Below, in pieces: positions 44,052 to 52,814 of a stretch of DNA of 64,000 nt. Each line of letters opens with the position of its first letter. Position 1 is the stretch's first letter. Below the pieces are notes generated by a model that was not told where the DNA came from, ran no database searches, and worked only from the letters and a program-made list of their open reading frames with translations. A program made the position numbers and the translations under genes. Source of the stretch: Deltaproteobacteria bacterium (GTDB lineage Bacteria > Myxococcota_A > Polyangia > JAAYKL01); the NCBI GenBank assembly GCA_016935665.1, contig JAFGQN010000244.1:1-64000 (forward strand), given 5' to 3'.

Positions 44052-47033
44052 ATGAACTCCATCGATGAAAGGGTCACTGCCGCCACTCAGGATTTGATGA
44101 TACCAGCAACGGTATTGGAAACGTCTAAAGACACGGAACAGTTTTACCTGGGGAGTCGGTTGCAGACCCTCGGGGTTATCGGGAACGGGGGAATGGGTAC
44201 GGTGCTCAAAGTGTTTCACCGGGAACTCAAGGTGAACCGCGCCGTCAAGCTTATCGATGCGGAGGTGCTGCATCGGTCGCATCAGGTATTTGAGCGGTTC
44301 AGGCAGGAAGCCCTCATCGCCTCGGAGATTTCTCACCCGAATATAATAAAAGTGTATGATCTTGATAGAACGCCGGCCGGGTGTCCGTTTATGCTGATGG
44401 AGCTTTTGGAAGGGATGAATCTGGAATCGCTGATTTCGCAGAATGCGCCCCTTTCATTGTCGGCGGTAATTCGCCTGCTGGCAGGACCGGCGGATGCGCT
44501 GGATGCCGTTCATCGCAAAGGAGTGGTGCATCGGGATTTGAAACCGGCCAATCTGTTTTTGACCCACAGTGGCACAGTGAAGGTTCTTGATTTTGGCATA
44601 TCGGGCTTCATTTTCGGACCAAAGGATGCGCGCATTACCCGGGACGGAGAGGTGGTTGGTACGCCGCTCTATATGGCGCCGGAGCAGTTGACCGGCAATA
44701 GGCTGGATGGCCGGGCAGATGTTTACGCCCTGGGGGTGATTGCGTATGAGTTACTTACGGGAAAAACGATTTTTAAGTACAAAACGATACCCCAACTCAC
44801 CACGGCCATTATGAACGATACACCATTGGCGCCGTCCGTGTTGAATCGGACGCTGGCGGCGCACGTGGACGGCGTGATAGCCAGGGCGCTCGAAAAGGAA
44901 GCGGTCGGTCGATATGATACTGCACTGGATTTTGTTCGCGCGCTGGCGGGCCATGAATACACACATTTAATATCCAGCGTGATTCGTAAAGAGTTGTTGT
45001 GCGCCATTGACTCGTCTGAGTTTCACTGTCTGGAGTTGCAAAGCCATACAGTGAAATCAAGTAATGACACCTGCTTCTCGCAGAATGATGAACAACCAGT
45101 TGATGCACCTGATGCAAATACCGACGCAGAACAATTTGTGCCAAATGTGAGAAAAAAATCGAACTGTTCGAAGGCAAATTCAAAAAAGCGTAAATGGCGG
45201 TTTGTCGTCTGGTGGATTCTGTTGGGTGGACTGGCTGCCGTTCCTGGTATGCGGCTTCTTCTACCGACAACGGCATCCGCGCCTCACGTCACAATGACCA
45301 TCGATTCTGTGGAACTGGTTGGGATTAAAGACGATATGACATGGTGTACGCGAGCCATACGCCAGTTGCTGGGTGCGTATCTTTCACTGGATCCCAATAT
45401 TGAATTGATTGATCACAAAGGCGTCATCAGCAAACAACAGTCCGATGACTTGCATTTGCGTCTCACTGTGCATGCGACTTACGACACCCAATGGCGGTTT
45501 GCCATGAGTGTGCAAAATGACGCCAATGAGACGATTTTTTCCAAATTGGCCAATACTGCGGGGTTCGAAGATGCCATCGATGAACTCACGCTGGATTTAT
45601 ATCAGTTCGTGGGATTCGAGCTTATGGCGCCAGACTCGGAAGCAGGGGGAACGGACCAAAGCGCCTCCGCATCCATTGAAAAACGTCGGCAGAAGGAACT
45701 GACAACCATGGCACTGAAGGCGCTTATCTCGGAGGGATTGTTGCCGCGGGTTGGCAGTGTGACCGCTCTTATGCCGCCTTCTGCACAGCGGAGATTCTTT
45801 GATGCCTTCCATGCATATTTGCAATGCGTCATTGGTGAGTCGGCAAAAGAGTGTATGGAACAGCAACCGTTTCCACCGGTTGCTCATACAGGCAATGAAA
45901 CTGTTGATGCACTGTGGAAATTGTTTTCATCGGCAAACAAAACGACCACATGCGACGCAATTCGCCGGGGACCAGCAGGCGTTCGAGAACTGGCGCCGGT
46001 GTTGCCTGACTACTTTGCGTGCGAGACGTCCATGGACAAAATATGTGGCAATACAGATACGTTCTGGCGCAGATACGGATGTGCAATTGCTTCAGCAAAA
46101 GGGGACAGCGCCAGTACAGCGTTGAATTATATATATTCTGGGTTAAAGATGGATGCGGCCAACAAATTTTATGCGGGTATCGCCGTATTGCCGCAGACTG
46201 GACTGGCCAGTGAAAACGGAAACAGCTGGTTTCAGCGATTGGTCTGGCGAAATGGCGAAAACGAAAAATCGGTTGCCGCGTTGCATTTTTCAATGGAAAT
46301 GGCGAGACGACACGGTGAAATCGCGTTGATCTGGGCCAGACGGTCTTATGGGGCCGCATTGAAGACTGCGTTGGCGCTGGAAACGGCGGGCTGGTTGACT
46401 GAAGGAATGGTGCAGCATTTGCAGTTGTATTTGCAAATGTTATCCGACGGGAAGGGAACACCTGCGACACAACTTGAGCAGTTACGGCACTCGCTTTATC
46501 CAATCATATTATTCAAGGAAGAGTCGCTCGCGAATAAGTGGTTGAAAATCGTTGAGGAAAGTGAAAACGAAAACGAACAACTCACCGAAGCTTTAAGGTT
46601 GATCGCTTATGTTCTCGACAAAACCAGGGGAAGAACGTGTCGTCCATCCGCTTTTAAGACCTTTTCAAATGAAGCGGATTATCTTTGTGGGCGTCTGGAC
46701 CGCATCATTCGAAAATGTCCTGTCACAGTGGAAACGGCGCAGTCCAGCGCGTGGAACACATTTATAAGTGCAGATGCCAACCTTGAAAAAGGAAACGTAA
46801 ATGAAGCGAGAGCGCTTTTTAATAAACTTGAATCAGATGCGATTTTTCGAGTGAATTATCCGTTGATTTCAATTTCTGCATTAAAGCGTCTGGGAGATGT
46901 CGCTGTTGAAATGAAGCGCTTTGACGACGCTGCGACCTGGTATCGCCAGTATCTGTCCGTGTGGGGCGCTCTGGATTTACCCGTACGTGACTACATGGAG
47001 GCATCGCGTTATCTCAGCGGTCAACGAATGTGA
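44052..47033 (+). CDS. Membrane Ser/Thr protein kinase with a large Cys-containing C-terminal region
   Basis: A 993-residue protein. Residues about 35-300 are a Hanks-type kinase: Gly loop 'GNGGMGTVLKVF', Lys in 'RAVKLI', 'GVVHRDLKPANLFL', 'KVLDFGISG' and 'VGTPLYMAPEQ'. A membrane helix is at about 381-402 ('FVVWWILLGGLAAVPGMRLLL'). The remaining 590 residues, probably periplasmic, resemble no family I know. They contain helices and several Cys ('QCVIGESAKECME', 'CETSMDKICG') that may form disulfides. It could sense an envelope signal and phosphorylate cytoplasmic targets. The response regulator gene follows directly. Confidence 0.93.
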   Translation: MNSIDERVTAATQDLMIPATVLETSKDTEQFYLGSRLQTLGVIGNGGMGTVLKVFHRELKVNRAVKLIDAEVLHRSHQVFERFRQEALIASEISHPNIIKVYDLDRTPAGCPFMLMELLEGMNLESLISQNAPLSLSAVIRLLAGPADALDAVHRKGVVHRDLKPANLFLTHSGTVKVLDFGISGFIFGPKDARITRDGEVVGTPLYMAPEQLTGNRLDGRADVYALGVIAYELLTGKTIFKYKTIPQLTTAIMNDTPLAPSVLNRTLAAHVDGVIARALEKEAVGRYDTALDFVRALAGHEYTHLISSVIRKELLCAIDSSEFHCLELQSHTVKSSNDTCFSQNDEQPVDAPDANTDAEQFVPNVRKKSNCSKANSKKRKWRFVVWWILLGGLAAVPGMRLLLPTTASAPHVTMTIDSVELVGIKDDMTWCTRAIRQLLGAYLSLDPNIELIDHKGVISKQQSDDLHLRLTVHATYDTQWRFAMSVQNDANETIFSKLANTAGFEDAIDELTLDLYQFVGFELMAPDSEAGGTDQSASASIEKRRQKELTTMALKALISEGLLPRVGSVTALMPPSAQRRFFDAFHAYLQCVIGESAKECMEQQPFPPVAHTGNETVDALWKLFSSANKTTTCDAIRRGPAGVRELAPVLPDYFACETSMDKICGNTDTFWRRYGCAIASAKGDSASTALNYIYSGLKMDAANKFYAGIAVLPQTGLASENGNSWFQRLVWRNGENEKSVAALHFSMEMARRHGEIALIWARRSYGAALKTALALETAGWLTEGMVQHLQLYLQMLSDGKGTPATQLEQLRHSLYPIILFKEESLANKWLKIVEESENENEQLTEALRLIAYVLDKTRGRTCRPSAFKTFSNEADYLCGRLDRIIRKCPVTVETAQSSAWNTFISADANLEKGNVNEARALFNKLESDAIFRVNYPLISISALKRLGDVAVEMKRFDDAATWYRQYLSVWGALDLPVRDYMEASRYLSGQRM

Positions 47034-47039
47034 CAGAAT

Positions 47040-47072
47040 TGTTCACACGGTTCTCACACAGTTGTCACGCGG
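47040..47072 (+). promoter_or_regulatory. Pho-box-like direct repeats before the response regulator gene
   Basis: Three 7+4 units directly after the kinase stop: TGTTCAC-ACGG, TTCTCAC-ACAG, TTGTCAC-GCGG. The period is exactly 11 bases, as bound by PhoB/OmpR-type regulators. It ends 65 bases before the regulator start and suggests autoregulation. Confidence 0.6.
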
Positions 47073-47137
47073 TTGGTGCGAGACTGTCGTGTGAAGTTTA
47101 TAGAACTGTGGAACAATCATTTCCAGGGAGTGTGCAT

Positions 47138-47890
47138 ATGACAACTAAAATACTGGTTGTTGATTCGGATGAATCAATTGTGGACAAAATTTCGGCGTTG
47201 TTTAATGGCGCCGGCTATACGTGTACGGGTGCGCATTCAGGTGCTGAATGCGTACGGCGAATTCAGAATACGCGGTTTGATTTGATTATTATGGAGTTGG
47301 AGTTGCCGGACATGCCGGGAACGGAGTTATGCAGAACACTCAAATATAATGGCGCTACAGCCAGTACACCGTTGATGTTTTTATCCCGCATGGGTGCGGA
47401 AATGGATCGTGTTGTCGGACTCTCGTTGGGGGCCACGGATTACGTGGTCAAACCGTTTAGCAGCAGGGAATTGGTGTTGCGCGTGCGCGCTATTCTGCGA
47501 AGGACTGCCCAAAGAAAAACGCAGTCTGTTTTGACCAATGGCGTGATAACACTGGACCCCCGCAGCCACCAGGCCACTTTGGATTCGGAAACGCTGACGT
47601 TGACGCGAATTGAATTCAGATTGCTGGCGTCACTGGTGGGAGCGGGCGGACATGTGCTGAAACGGGAACAGATTATTGAACTGGTATGGGGAGAGAATGC
47701 CCATGTGCTGGATAGAACAGTGGATGCGCATATTCGAACGCTGCGCAAAAAGATGGGCGTTGCCAAAGATGAACTGGAAACGGTTCAGGGGGTTGGTTAT
47801 CGAATCCGTCAACATAGAGATGTCCATTGTGAAAACACCGCTTCGAAGAATTCAGATGTCGGTTACACAACTGTAAATGATATGTTCTGA
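47138..47890 (+). CDS. PhoB-like OmpR-family response regulator with Glu at the phospho-acceptor site
   Basis: A 250-residue DNA-binding protein. The receiver starts 'MTTKILVVDSDESI' and keeps the acidic pocket, a Ser at the switch position ('LMFLSRMG') and the Lys in 'YVVKPFSSREL', but residue 53, where PhoB has the phosphorylated Asp, is Glu ('DLIIMELELPDMPG'). The C-terminal winged helix, 'LTRIEFRLLASLVGAGGHVLKREQIIELVWG' and 'VLDRTVDAHIRTLRKKMG', is strongly PhoB-like. The ATG at 47138 follows AGGGAG. There is no histidine kinase gene beside it. Glu may mimic phosphorylation, giving a constitutively active or level-controlled regulator. Its likely targets are its own repeats and those at 47893. 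Confidence 0.92.
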   Translation: MTTKILVVDSDESIVDKISALFNGAGYTCTGAHSGAECVRRIQNTRFDLIIMELELPDMPGTELCRTLKYNGATASTPLMFLSRMGAEMDRVVGLSLGATDYVVKPFSSRELVLRVRAILRRTAQRKTQSVLTNGVITLDPRSHQATLDSETLTLTRIEFRLLASLVGAGGHVLKREQIIELVWGENAHVLDRTVDAHIRTLRKKMGVAKDELETVQGVGYRIRQHRDVHCENTASKNSDVGYTTVNDMF

Positions 47891-47892
47891 AG

Positions 47893-47925
47893 TTGTCATA
47901 CAAGCTTCATTCAACTGTCAAAGAA
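47893..47925 (+). promoter_or_regulatory. Pho box upstream of the lipoprotein-TonB operon
   Basis: TTGTCAT-ACAA-GCTTCAT-TCAA-CTGTCAA-AGAA: three 7+4 units with AT-rich spacers, close to the E. coli Pho box (CTGTCAT plus four A/T). It starts three bases after the regulator stop. TACCTT at 47932-47937 begins ten bases after the third half-site, the right place for a -10 of a PhoB-activated promoter. Confidence 0.7.
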
Positions 47926-48001
47926 CTCGCCTACCTTCCTCCCCATGACAGTTGAACAACAACCTTGCCTATTAAGGTTTTATCCAGGGAGGATACTGAA
48001 G

Positions 48002-49387
48002 ATGTCAAAATTTACATGGAAATTAGTGGTGCTCTTTTGTCTGATGCTGATGGTCGTTTTGCTGGTTGGCGGATGCGAAGAAGACGACGATAAACCAGGT
48101 GAAAACAGGAAAACAGACAGTGACAAAATTACAGCAACAGACAGTGACACCATAGACACTGCCAGCGATACCGCAACAACAACGCCTATGGCGGAATGTC
48201 ACGGGGAGATGAACACCGCCAAAACAATGTGCATTGTCAGTGGTGTTCTTACCGGTGCAACGCACCATTGGACGAAGGCCTACACGTATGTGTTGCGCGG
48301 CGGCGTTTTTGTGGGTGATGATGTGAATGAGACTGTGTTGACAATTGATCCGGGTGTGACTGTTTTGGGAGAAGTATCCACCAAGGGTATGCTTGTTGTG
48401 ACAAGGGGGTCCAAAATTATGGCCGCCGGAACGGTAACCGAGCCAATTGTATTTACGTCCTCGAATCCTGTTGGTTCGAGAGCCCGTGGCGACTGGGGAG
48501 GCTTAATTATAAATGGACGCGCTACCATTAATGGTTGTGACACGCCTCCTTGTGAAGCCAGTGGCGAAGGGGGAACAGGTTGGTATGGTGGAACCAATGA
48601 TGACGACAACAGTGGTATACTGCAGTATGTACGCGTTGAGTTTGCTGGTCGTCTCATTAGTGAAGACAATGAACTCAATGGCATCGCTTTTCAGGGCGTT
48701 GGCCGTGGTACAGTTGTTGACAATGTGCAGGTACACATGAATGCAGACGATGGAGTTGAATTTTTTGGCGGCACAGTTAGTGTAAAACATGTTTACCTGA
48801 CCGGCATTGGTGATGATTGTCTGGACTGGACCGATGGCTGGAGAGGATACGCACAATACATTCTGGCAGTACAGTCGCCGGATGCGGGCGACCAGGGCAT
48901 TGAAGCGGACAACAACGCTGAAAATAACGCACTTACACCAATTGCAAATCCAATCCTTTCCAATGTGACTCTGTTGGGTTCCGGTGGTGAAAACTCTGAT
49001 ATTGGCATGCTTCTGCGAGAGGGCACCAAAGCGACTATTCACAACACAATCGTAGCCAATTTTGCCGATGGTTGCATCGACATGGACGGTGATACGATTA
49101 CACATGCCGCTAACGGTGAAGTGATAATCAATAACTCCATTGTAAATTGTACGGTGAATTTTATGGAGGGTGGGGATGAAGTTCCTGCCACAGTGGTGTC
49201 AGACACGTGGAATGCAGGCACAGGCAATCAAATTGGAAACGCGCTTGCGGGTATCTATTCGACAGGCATTGCCATCGGTACGGGTGCAGCACCCGCCAAT
49301 GCATTTTTTGACCAGGTGAATTACGTGGGGGCCGTCACGCAGGAGGCGGACTGGACCGCTGGCTGGACCACCACCGCACCAAATTGA
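48002..49387 (+). CDS. Beta-helix-type surface lipoprotein
   Basis: A 461-residue protein. The signal peptide ends 'VLLVGGCEEDDDK' (lipobox), followed by an acidic Thr/Ser/Asp linker. The body has turns typical of a right-handed parallel beta-helix, for example 'VTRGSKIMAAGTVTEPIVFTSS', 'RGDWGGLIINGRATI', 'LQYVRVEFAG', 'LNGIAFQGVGRGTVVDNVQVH' and 'DDGVEFFGGTVSVKHVYLTG'. I recall this widespread family, of unknown activity, near TonB receptor genes. It lacks a recognisable lyase site. The ATG at 48002 follows AGGGAGG; the track adds 19 codons. It is the first gene after the Pho box and its transcript meets a hairpin at 49410. Confidence 0.82.
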   Translation: MSKFTWKLVVLFCLMLMVVLLVGGCEEDDDKPGENRKTDSDKITATDSDTIDTASDTATTTPMAECHGEMNTAKTMCIVSGVLTGATHHWTKAYTYVLRGGVFVGDDVNETVLTIDPGVTVLGEVSTKGMLVVTRGSKIMAAGTVTEPIVFTSSNPVGSRARGDWGGLIINGRATINGCDTPPCEASGEGGTGWYGGTNDDDNSGILQYVRVEFAGRLISEDNELNGIAFQGVGRGTVVDNVQVHMNADDGVEFFGGTVSVKHVYLTGIGDDCLDWTDGWRGYAQYILAVQSPDAGDQGIEADNNAENNALTPIANPILSNVTLLGSGGENSDIGMLLREGTKATIHNTIVANFADGCIDMDGDTITHAANGEVIINNSIVNCTVNFMEGGDEVPATVVSDTWNAGTGNQIGNALAGIYSTGIAIGTGAAPANAFFDQVNYVGAVTQEADWTAGWTTTAPN

Positions 49388-49409
49388 CGATAAGGGAATT
49401 TCCCGTTTC

Positions 49410-49439
49410 GAAGAGCGGTGTCTAAGGATGCCGCTCTTC
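49410..49439 (+). terminator. Hairpin between the lipoprotein and TonB genes
   Basis: A perfect 9-bp stem, GAAGAGCGG/CCGCTCTTC, with a 12-base loop. The bases after it (ATTTATATGATTT) are only partly T-rich. It could be an attenuator or an mRNA-stabilising hairpin that lets the lipoprotein be made in excess over the TonB proteins. Confidence 0.55.
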
Positions 49440-49480
49440 ATTTATATGATTTATCCTGTAACAAACATGGTGAGTTGGAC

Positions 49481-50287
49481 ATGATGATGAAGAAAACAGC
49501 GATGTCGGTAAAACATGGAATTCTGGCGGGGCTGATAGGGGCAATTGTATTTGTACTGGGGGCTCAAGACGAGGTTTGCGCTTCTTCAACAATGAAGATG
49601 GCGGAACGTCTTGCCACCCTAAGAAAAGAAGTCGACGGTCTGTCGGGAGAACTTGAAGAAAGAAAAGAAGAAGTAAAAGGGCGTATTCGGTCCTATGCCA
49701 CGCAGAAAGCAGAACTGGAAGCAGAAATTCAACGTGCAAAGATGCGTTTGGCGCAGCTTCGTGAATCTCATTCAAAGCGAGTGGAACAATTGAGCGAGGA
49801 GGATACGCAGATTGCGGTCCTGACTCCGGCTGTTTTGGAGTCCATTGGTATCTTGAAAAACAAAGTGGCGTCGGGGATTCCGTTTAAGCGCGATGAGCGA
49901 ATTGCACAGCTGGATCGATTGATTCGGCAGATTGATGACAAGCTGCTTCATCCCGTAAACGCGTTTGCCAGACTTTGGGACCAAACGGAAGATGAATTTC
50001 GACTGGCCAGAGAAAGTGGCATGTACAAGCAGGTCATTTCGCTCGACGGTAAAGAAGTTTTGGCAGATGTGGTGCGCATTGGCATGGTGGCCATGTATGT
50101 GCAAACCAAAGACGGAAAAGTAGGTAAAAGCGTGCACCGCAACGGTGAGTGGCATTTCGAAACGATTCGGAATACCGAGCAGCGCAGACAGGTGTTGGTT
50201 CTGTTCGATTCATTCAAAAAGCAGATACGCACCGGATTGTTTGTTCTTCCAAACGCGGTTGGAACAACGTCAAAAGGGATGAAGTGA
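49481..50287 (+). CDS. DUF3450-family periplasmic protein
   Basis: A 268-residue protein with a signal peptide and a long coiled coil ('LATLRKEVDGLSGELEERKEEVKGRIRSY...AELEAEIQRAKMRLAQL'), then a small C-terminal domain with 'VLADVVRIGMVAMYVQTKDGKVG'. DUF3450 proteins regularly precede TtpC/ExbB/ExbD/TonB genes. The family is thought to be a periplasmic accessory of TonB complexes, though its job is unproven. I use the ATG at 49481. Its stop overlaps the next start (TGATG). Confidence 0.88.
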   Translation: MMMKKTAMSVKHGILAGLIGAIVFVLGAQDEVCASSTMKMAERLATLRKEVDGLSGELEERKEEVKGRIRSYATQKAELEAEIQRAKMRLAQLRESHSKRVEQLSEEDTQIAVLTPAVLESIGILKNKVASGIPFKRDERIAQLDRLIRQIDDKLLHPVNAFARLWDQTEDEFRLARESGMYKQVISLDGKEVLADVVRIGMVAMYVQTKDGKVGKSVHRNGEWHFETIRNTEQRRQVLVLFDSFKKQIRTGLFVLPNAVGTTSKGMK

Positions 50288-51750
50288 TGAAGTTGCGAAT
50301 ACAGATATTGTTGGTTTGGCTGGTGATAATGGCCAAAGTTGAAGTCGCGGCTGCGGATGACTTTTTTGATGCGTATCAAAAGGAATTTGCCTTTTTGGAG
50401 GCGGAGCGAAAGGCCTTAAAAAAGCGAATCGACGAGGTGGAAAACGAAACAAACAAAAAAGAAGCCGCTGCCAAAAAAGAATTGAGTGTATTGCAAAGTC
50501 AGCTTTTGGCCATTCACAACAGGGCGGACAGCATCGAGATGGATTTGGATGAAACAGCGCGTGACAACACGGATATGGAAGAACGTCAGGACATGCTCAA
50601 AGAGACGCTGGCCAGGGCTCAGGAAACAATAGAACAATATGGGTTCGATGTTTCAGCGCCTTCTGACAACGTGGATGTCCAGGCCACGCAGATAGTGAAT
50701 CTATTCAAATTGGTGCAGCAGGCGTATGACATGGGGGCAACAACGGCTGTTTCCGAAGGAGATTTCTTTTTAACCAACGGTAAAAAGGTTAAAGGAAAAA
50801 TTCTGACCATCGGTCATATTGCGGCTTACGGCATTTCAGATGCCGGGGGCGGTGTGTTGGCACCGGCGGGCAGTGGTCGCTACAAGGTCTGGGACAAAAC
50901 CACAAAAAAAACGGCGGCGATGATGGTTGGCGGACAGTTTCCCAGTGAAATGCCAATCTTCCTGTACGAATCCATGGAAAAGCCGGTTGAGCACAAAGAC
51001 GAAAAATCATGGAAGCAGATAGTCGACAGCGGCGGCATCATTGCGTGGATCATTGTTGGACTGGGGGCGATCGCTGTTTTGATGATTCTGGCGCGGGTGA
51101 TCATTTTGATTGTGGCGGGAACGCGTACCGAAAAGCTAATCGTTTCCGTGAGCGAACTGGTGCGCGGCGGTCAGATGGAAAAAGCGCTTGCAAAGTGTAA
51201 AAAGGCCAAAGGCGCCGCAGCCCATGTGCTGCGCGTGACCATTGAAAATCTGCACAAAGAGCGGGAAAAAATAGACGACATCGTTTCTGAAGCAATTCTG
51301 AATAAAGCGCCAATGGTGGACCGATTCAATACCTCTATTTTGGTTGCTGCGTCAGTGGCACCGCTTCTGGGGTTGTTGGGAACGGTAACAGGTATGATTT
51401 CCACCTTTGACATCATCACCGAACACGGCACCGGTGATCCCAAAATGTTGTCCGGTGGCATTTCTGAAGCGTTGGTGACAACGGAACTGGGCTTGATTGT
51501 AGCCATTCCAGCGCTGTTGTTTGGGACGTTGCTCAGCGGCAGAGCGAGTGCCATCATGGATGCGATGGAGAGAGCGGCGTTGCAGATAATTAATATTGAC
51601 GATGTGAAAAACAAATCCGTTGAAAACGAAAATGATGCACAAAGCGATGGCAAATCGCCTCGTTCCGACGGAGGGAAACCCGCTTCCGAATCGAAAGATG
51701 TTCCATCATCTGCCGGCATTTCCAGAAAACCCGCTGAGGCAGCCGTATGA
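50287..51750 (+). CDS. Extended ExbB/TolQ-family protein (TtpC-like)
   Basis: A 487-residue protein. A signal sequence and a periplasmic coiled coil (about residues 25-130) precede a small domain ('FFLTNGKKVKGKILTIGHIAAYGI'), then come three membrane helices of the MotA/TolQ/ExbB proton channel: 'IIAWIIVGLGAIAVLMILARVIIL', 'ILVAASVAPLLGLLGTVTGMISTF' and 'ALVTTELGLIVAIPALLFGTLL'. This layout equals TtpC of Vibrio TonB2 systems, a third inner-membrane component needed with ExbB and ExbD. The C-terminal tail is Ser/Lys-rich. It shares a four-base ATGA overlap with the next gene. Confidence 0.92.
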   Translation: MKLRIQILLVWLVIMAKVEVAAADDFFDAYQKEFAFLEAERKALKKRIDEVENETNKKEAAAKKELSVLQSQLLAIHNRADSIEMDLDETARDNTDMEERQDMLKETLARAQETIEQYGFDVSAPSDNVDVQATQIVNLFKLVQQAYDMGATTAVSEGDFFLTNGKKVKGKILTIGHIAAYGISDAGGGVLAPAGSGRYKVWDKTTKKTAAMMVGGQFPSEMPIFLYESMEKPVEHKDEKSWKQIVDSGGIIAWIIVGLGAIAVLMILARVIILIVAGTRTEKLIVSVSELVRGGQMEKALAKCKKAKGAAAHVLRVTIENLHKEREKIDDIVSEAILNKAPMVDRFNTSILVAASVAPLLGLLGTVTGMISTFDIITEHGTGDPKMLSGGISEALVTTELGLIVAIPALLFGTLLSGRASAIMDAMERAALQIINIDDVKNKSVENENDAQSDGKSPRSDGGKPASESKDVPSSAGISRKPAEAAV

Positions 51751-52382
51751 CACCGTCTTATGTCGAGCAACTGTCCAGCTACCTCAAAAGTGGTGGCTTT
51801 GTCATGGTGCCGCTGGTGCTTCTGGCGGGCGTATTGTGGTTTGGTTTGGGCTTTCGCATGTTCACTTTGCGCAGGGGGTCGTCCCGGACTGTCCGCAAGC
51901 TGATTGAACGCTGGCACAGCGGCCGTCGCCAGCGCGTTAAGGGGATTATTCCAAGAGCGATTGCGATGGCGTTGTCGGAACTGCGTCCTGGCGTGCCCGA
52001 TATTCGCCATCGGCTTACCAGTAAACTGGCGCCATTTGATGTGGAGATGGAACGATACTCTGTGCTTACCAAAGCCATTGTAGCAGTGGCGCCCCTTTTG
52101 GGGCTTTTGGGGACAGTGTCTGGCATGATAGAAACGTTTGATTCTTTGGCCGACATGTCGTTGTTTGCGCAATCTGGAGGAATTGCCGGTGGCATCTCGC
52201 TGGCATTGTTCACAACGCAAATGGGGCTGGCAGTGGCGATACCCGGTTTGCTGATTGGTCGTGTTCTCGATCAGCGCCAGACATCACTGCAAATGGAAAT
52301 TCAAAAGATAAAAGATGTTGTGGCTTCTCTGGATAGCCACGCCACAAAGGCCCCTTGGGACTATCAAGGAAAAGTGGCATGA
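51747..52382 (+). CDS. exbB: ExbB-like proton channel subunit (MotA/TolQ/ExbB)
   Basis: A 211-residue protein with three membrane helices. 'LLGLLGTVSGMIETFDSLADM' and 'GGIASG..LALFTTQMGLAVAIPGLLIG' (here 'GGISLALFTTQMGLAVAIPGLL') are the signature of ExbB/TolQ channels, which use the proton gradient with ExbD to energise TonB. It is a normal length and overlaps its neighbours by four bases on both sides. Confidence 0.94.
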   Translation: MTPSYVEQLSSYLKSGGFVMVPLVLLAGVLWFGLGFRMFTLRRGSSRTVRKLIERWHSGRRQRVKGIIPRAIAMALSELRPGVPDIRHRLTSKLAPFDVEMERYSVLTKAIVAVAPLLGLLGTVSGMIETFDSLADMSLFAQSGGIAGGISLALFTTQMGLAVAIPGLLIGRVLDQRQTSLQMEIQKIKDVVASLDSHATKAPWDYQGKVA

Positions 52383-52783
52383 GATATTTTAGAAAGAAAA
52401 ATACCAATACGGGCGTGGACATTTCTCCCCTCATCGATATGGTGTTTATTTTGCTCATCTTTTTTATGGTGTCGACGACATTCGTGAAAGATATGAAAAT
52501 TGATATCGAGAGACCAGGGGCCGCCAGCGCGTCACCGGCATCCACCAAATCCATTCGCATTCATCTTGATCGTACTGGCAATCTTTACATTGAAGGGCAA
52601 CCCATTAAGCCGTGGATGCTGCAAAGTCGCGTTAGAGATTTACTGAAAGGCGGCGCATCTGGCCAGGTGCTGGTGATTACCGATCGCCTGGTACCTGCCG
52701 AGAAGCTTGTCGAAGCGGTGGATCAGTGTCGGCTGGCCGGCGCAACAGATGTGGGCGTGGCAACGGAAAAAGAAGCGGGCTAG
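52379..52783 (+). CDS. exbD: ExbD/TolR biopolymer transport protein
   Basis: A 134-residue protein with one N-terminal membrane helix. 'VDISPLIDMVFILLIFFMVSTTFV' has the essential Asp in 'PLIDMVF'. The periplasmic domain follows ('IRIHLDRTGNLYIEGQPI'). It forms the proton-driven motor with ExbB. The ATG at 52379 overlaps the exbB stop; the track starts eight codons earlier. Confidence 0.95.
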   Translation: MRYFRKKNTNTGVDISPLIDMVFILLIFFMVSTTFVKDMKIDIERPGAASASPASTKSIRIHLDRTGNLYIEGQPIKPWMLQSRVRDLLKGGASGQVLVITDRLVPAEKLVEAVDQCRLAGATDVGVATEKEAG

Positions 52784-52814
52784 CCCAGGGCAACGAGACA
52801 ACGGATTGGTGAAC

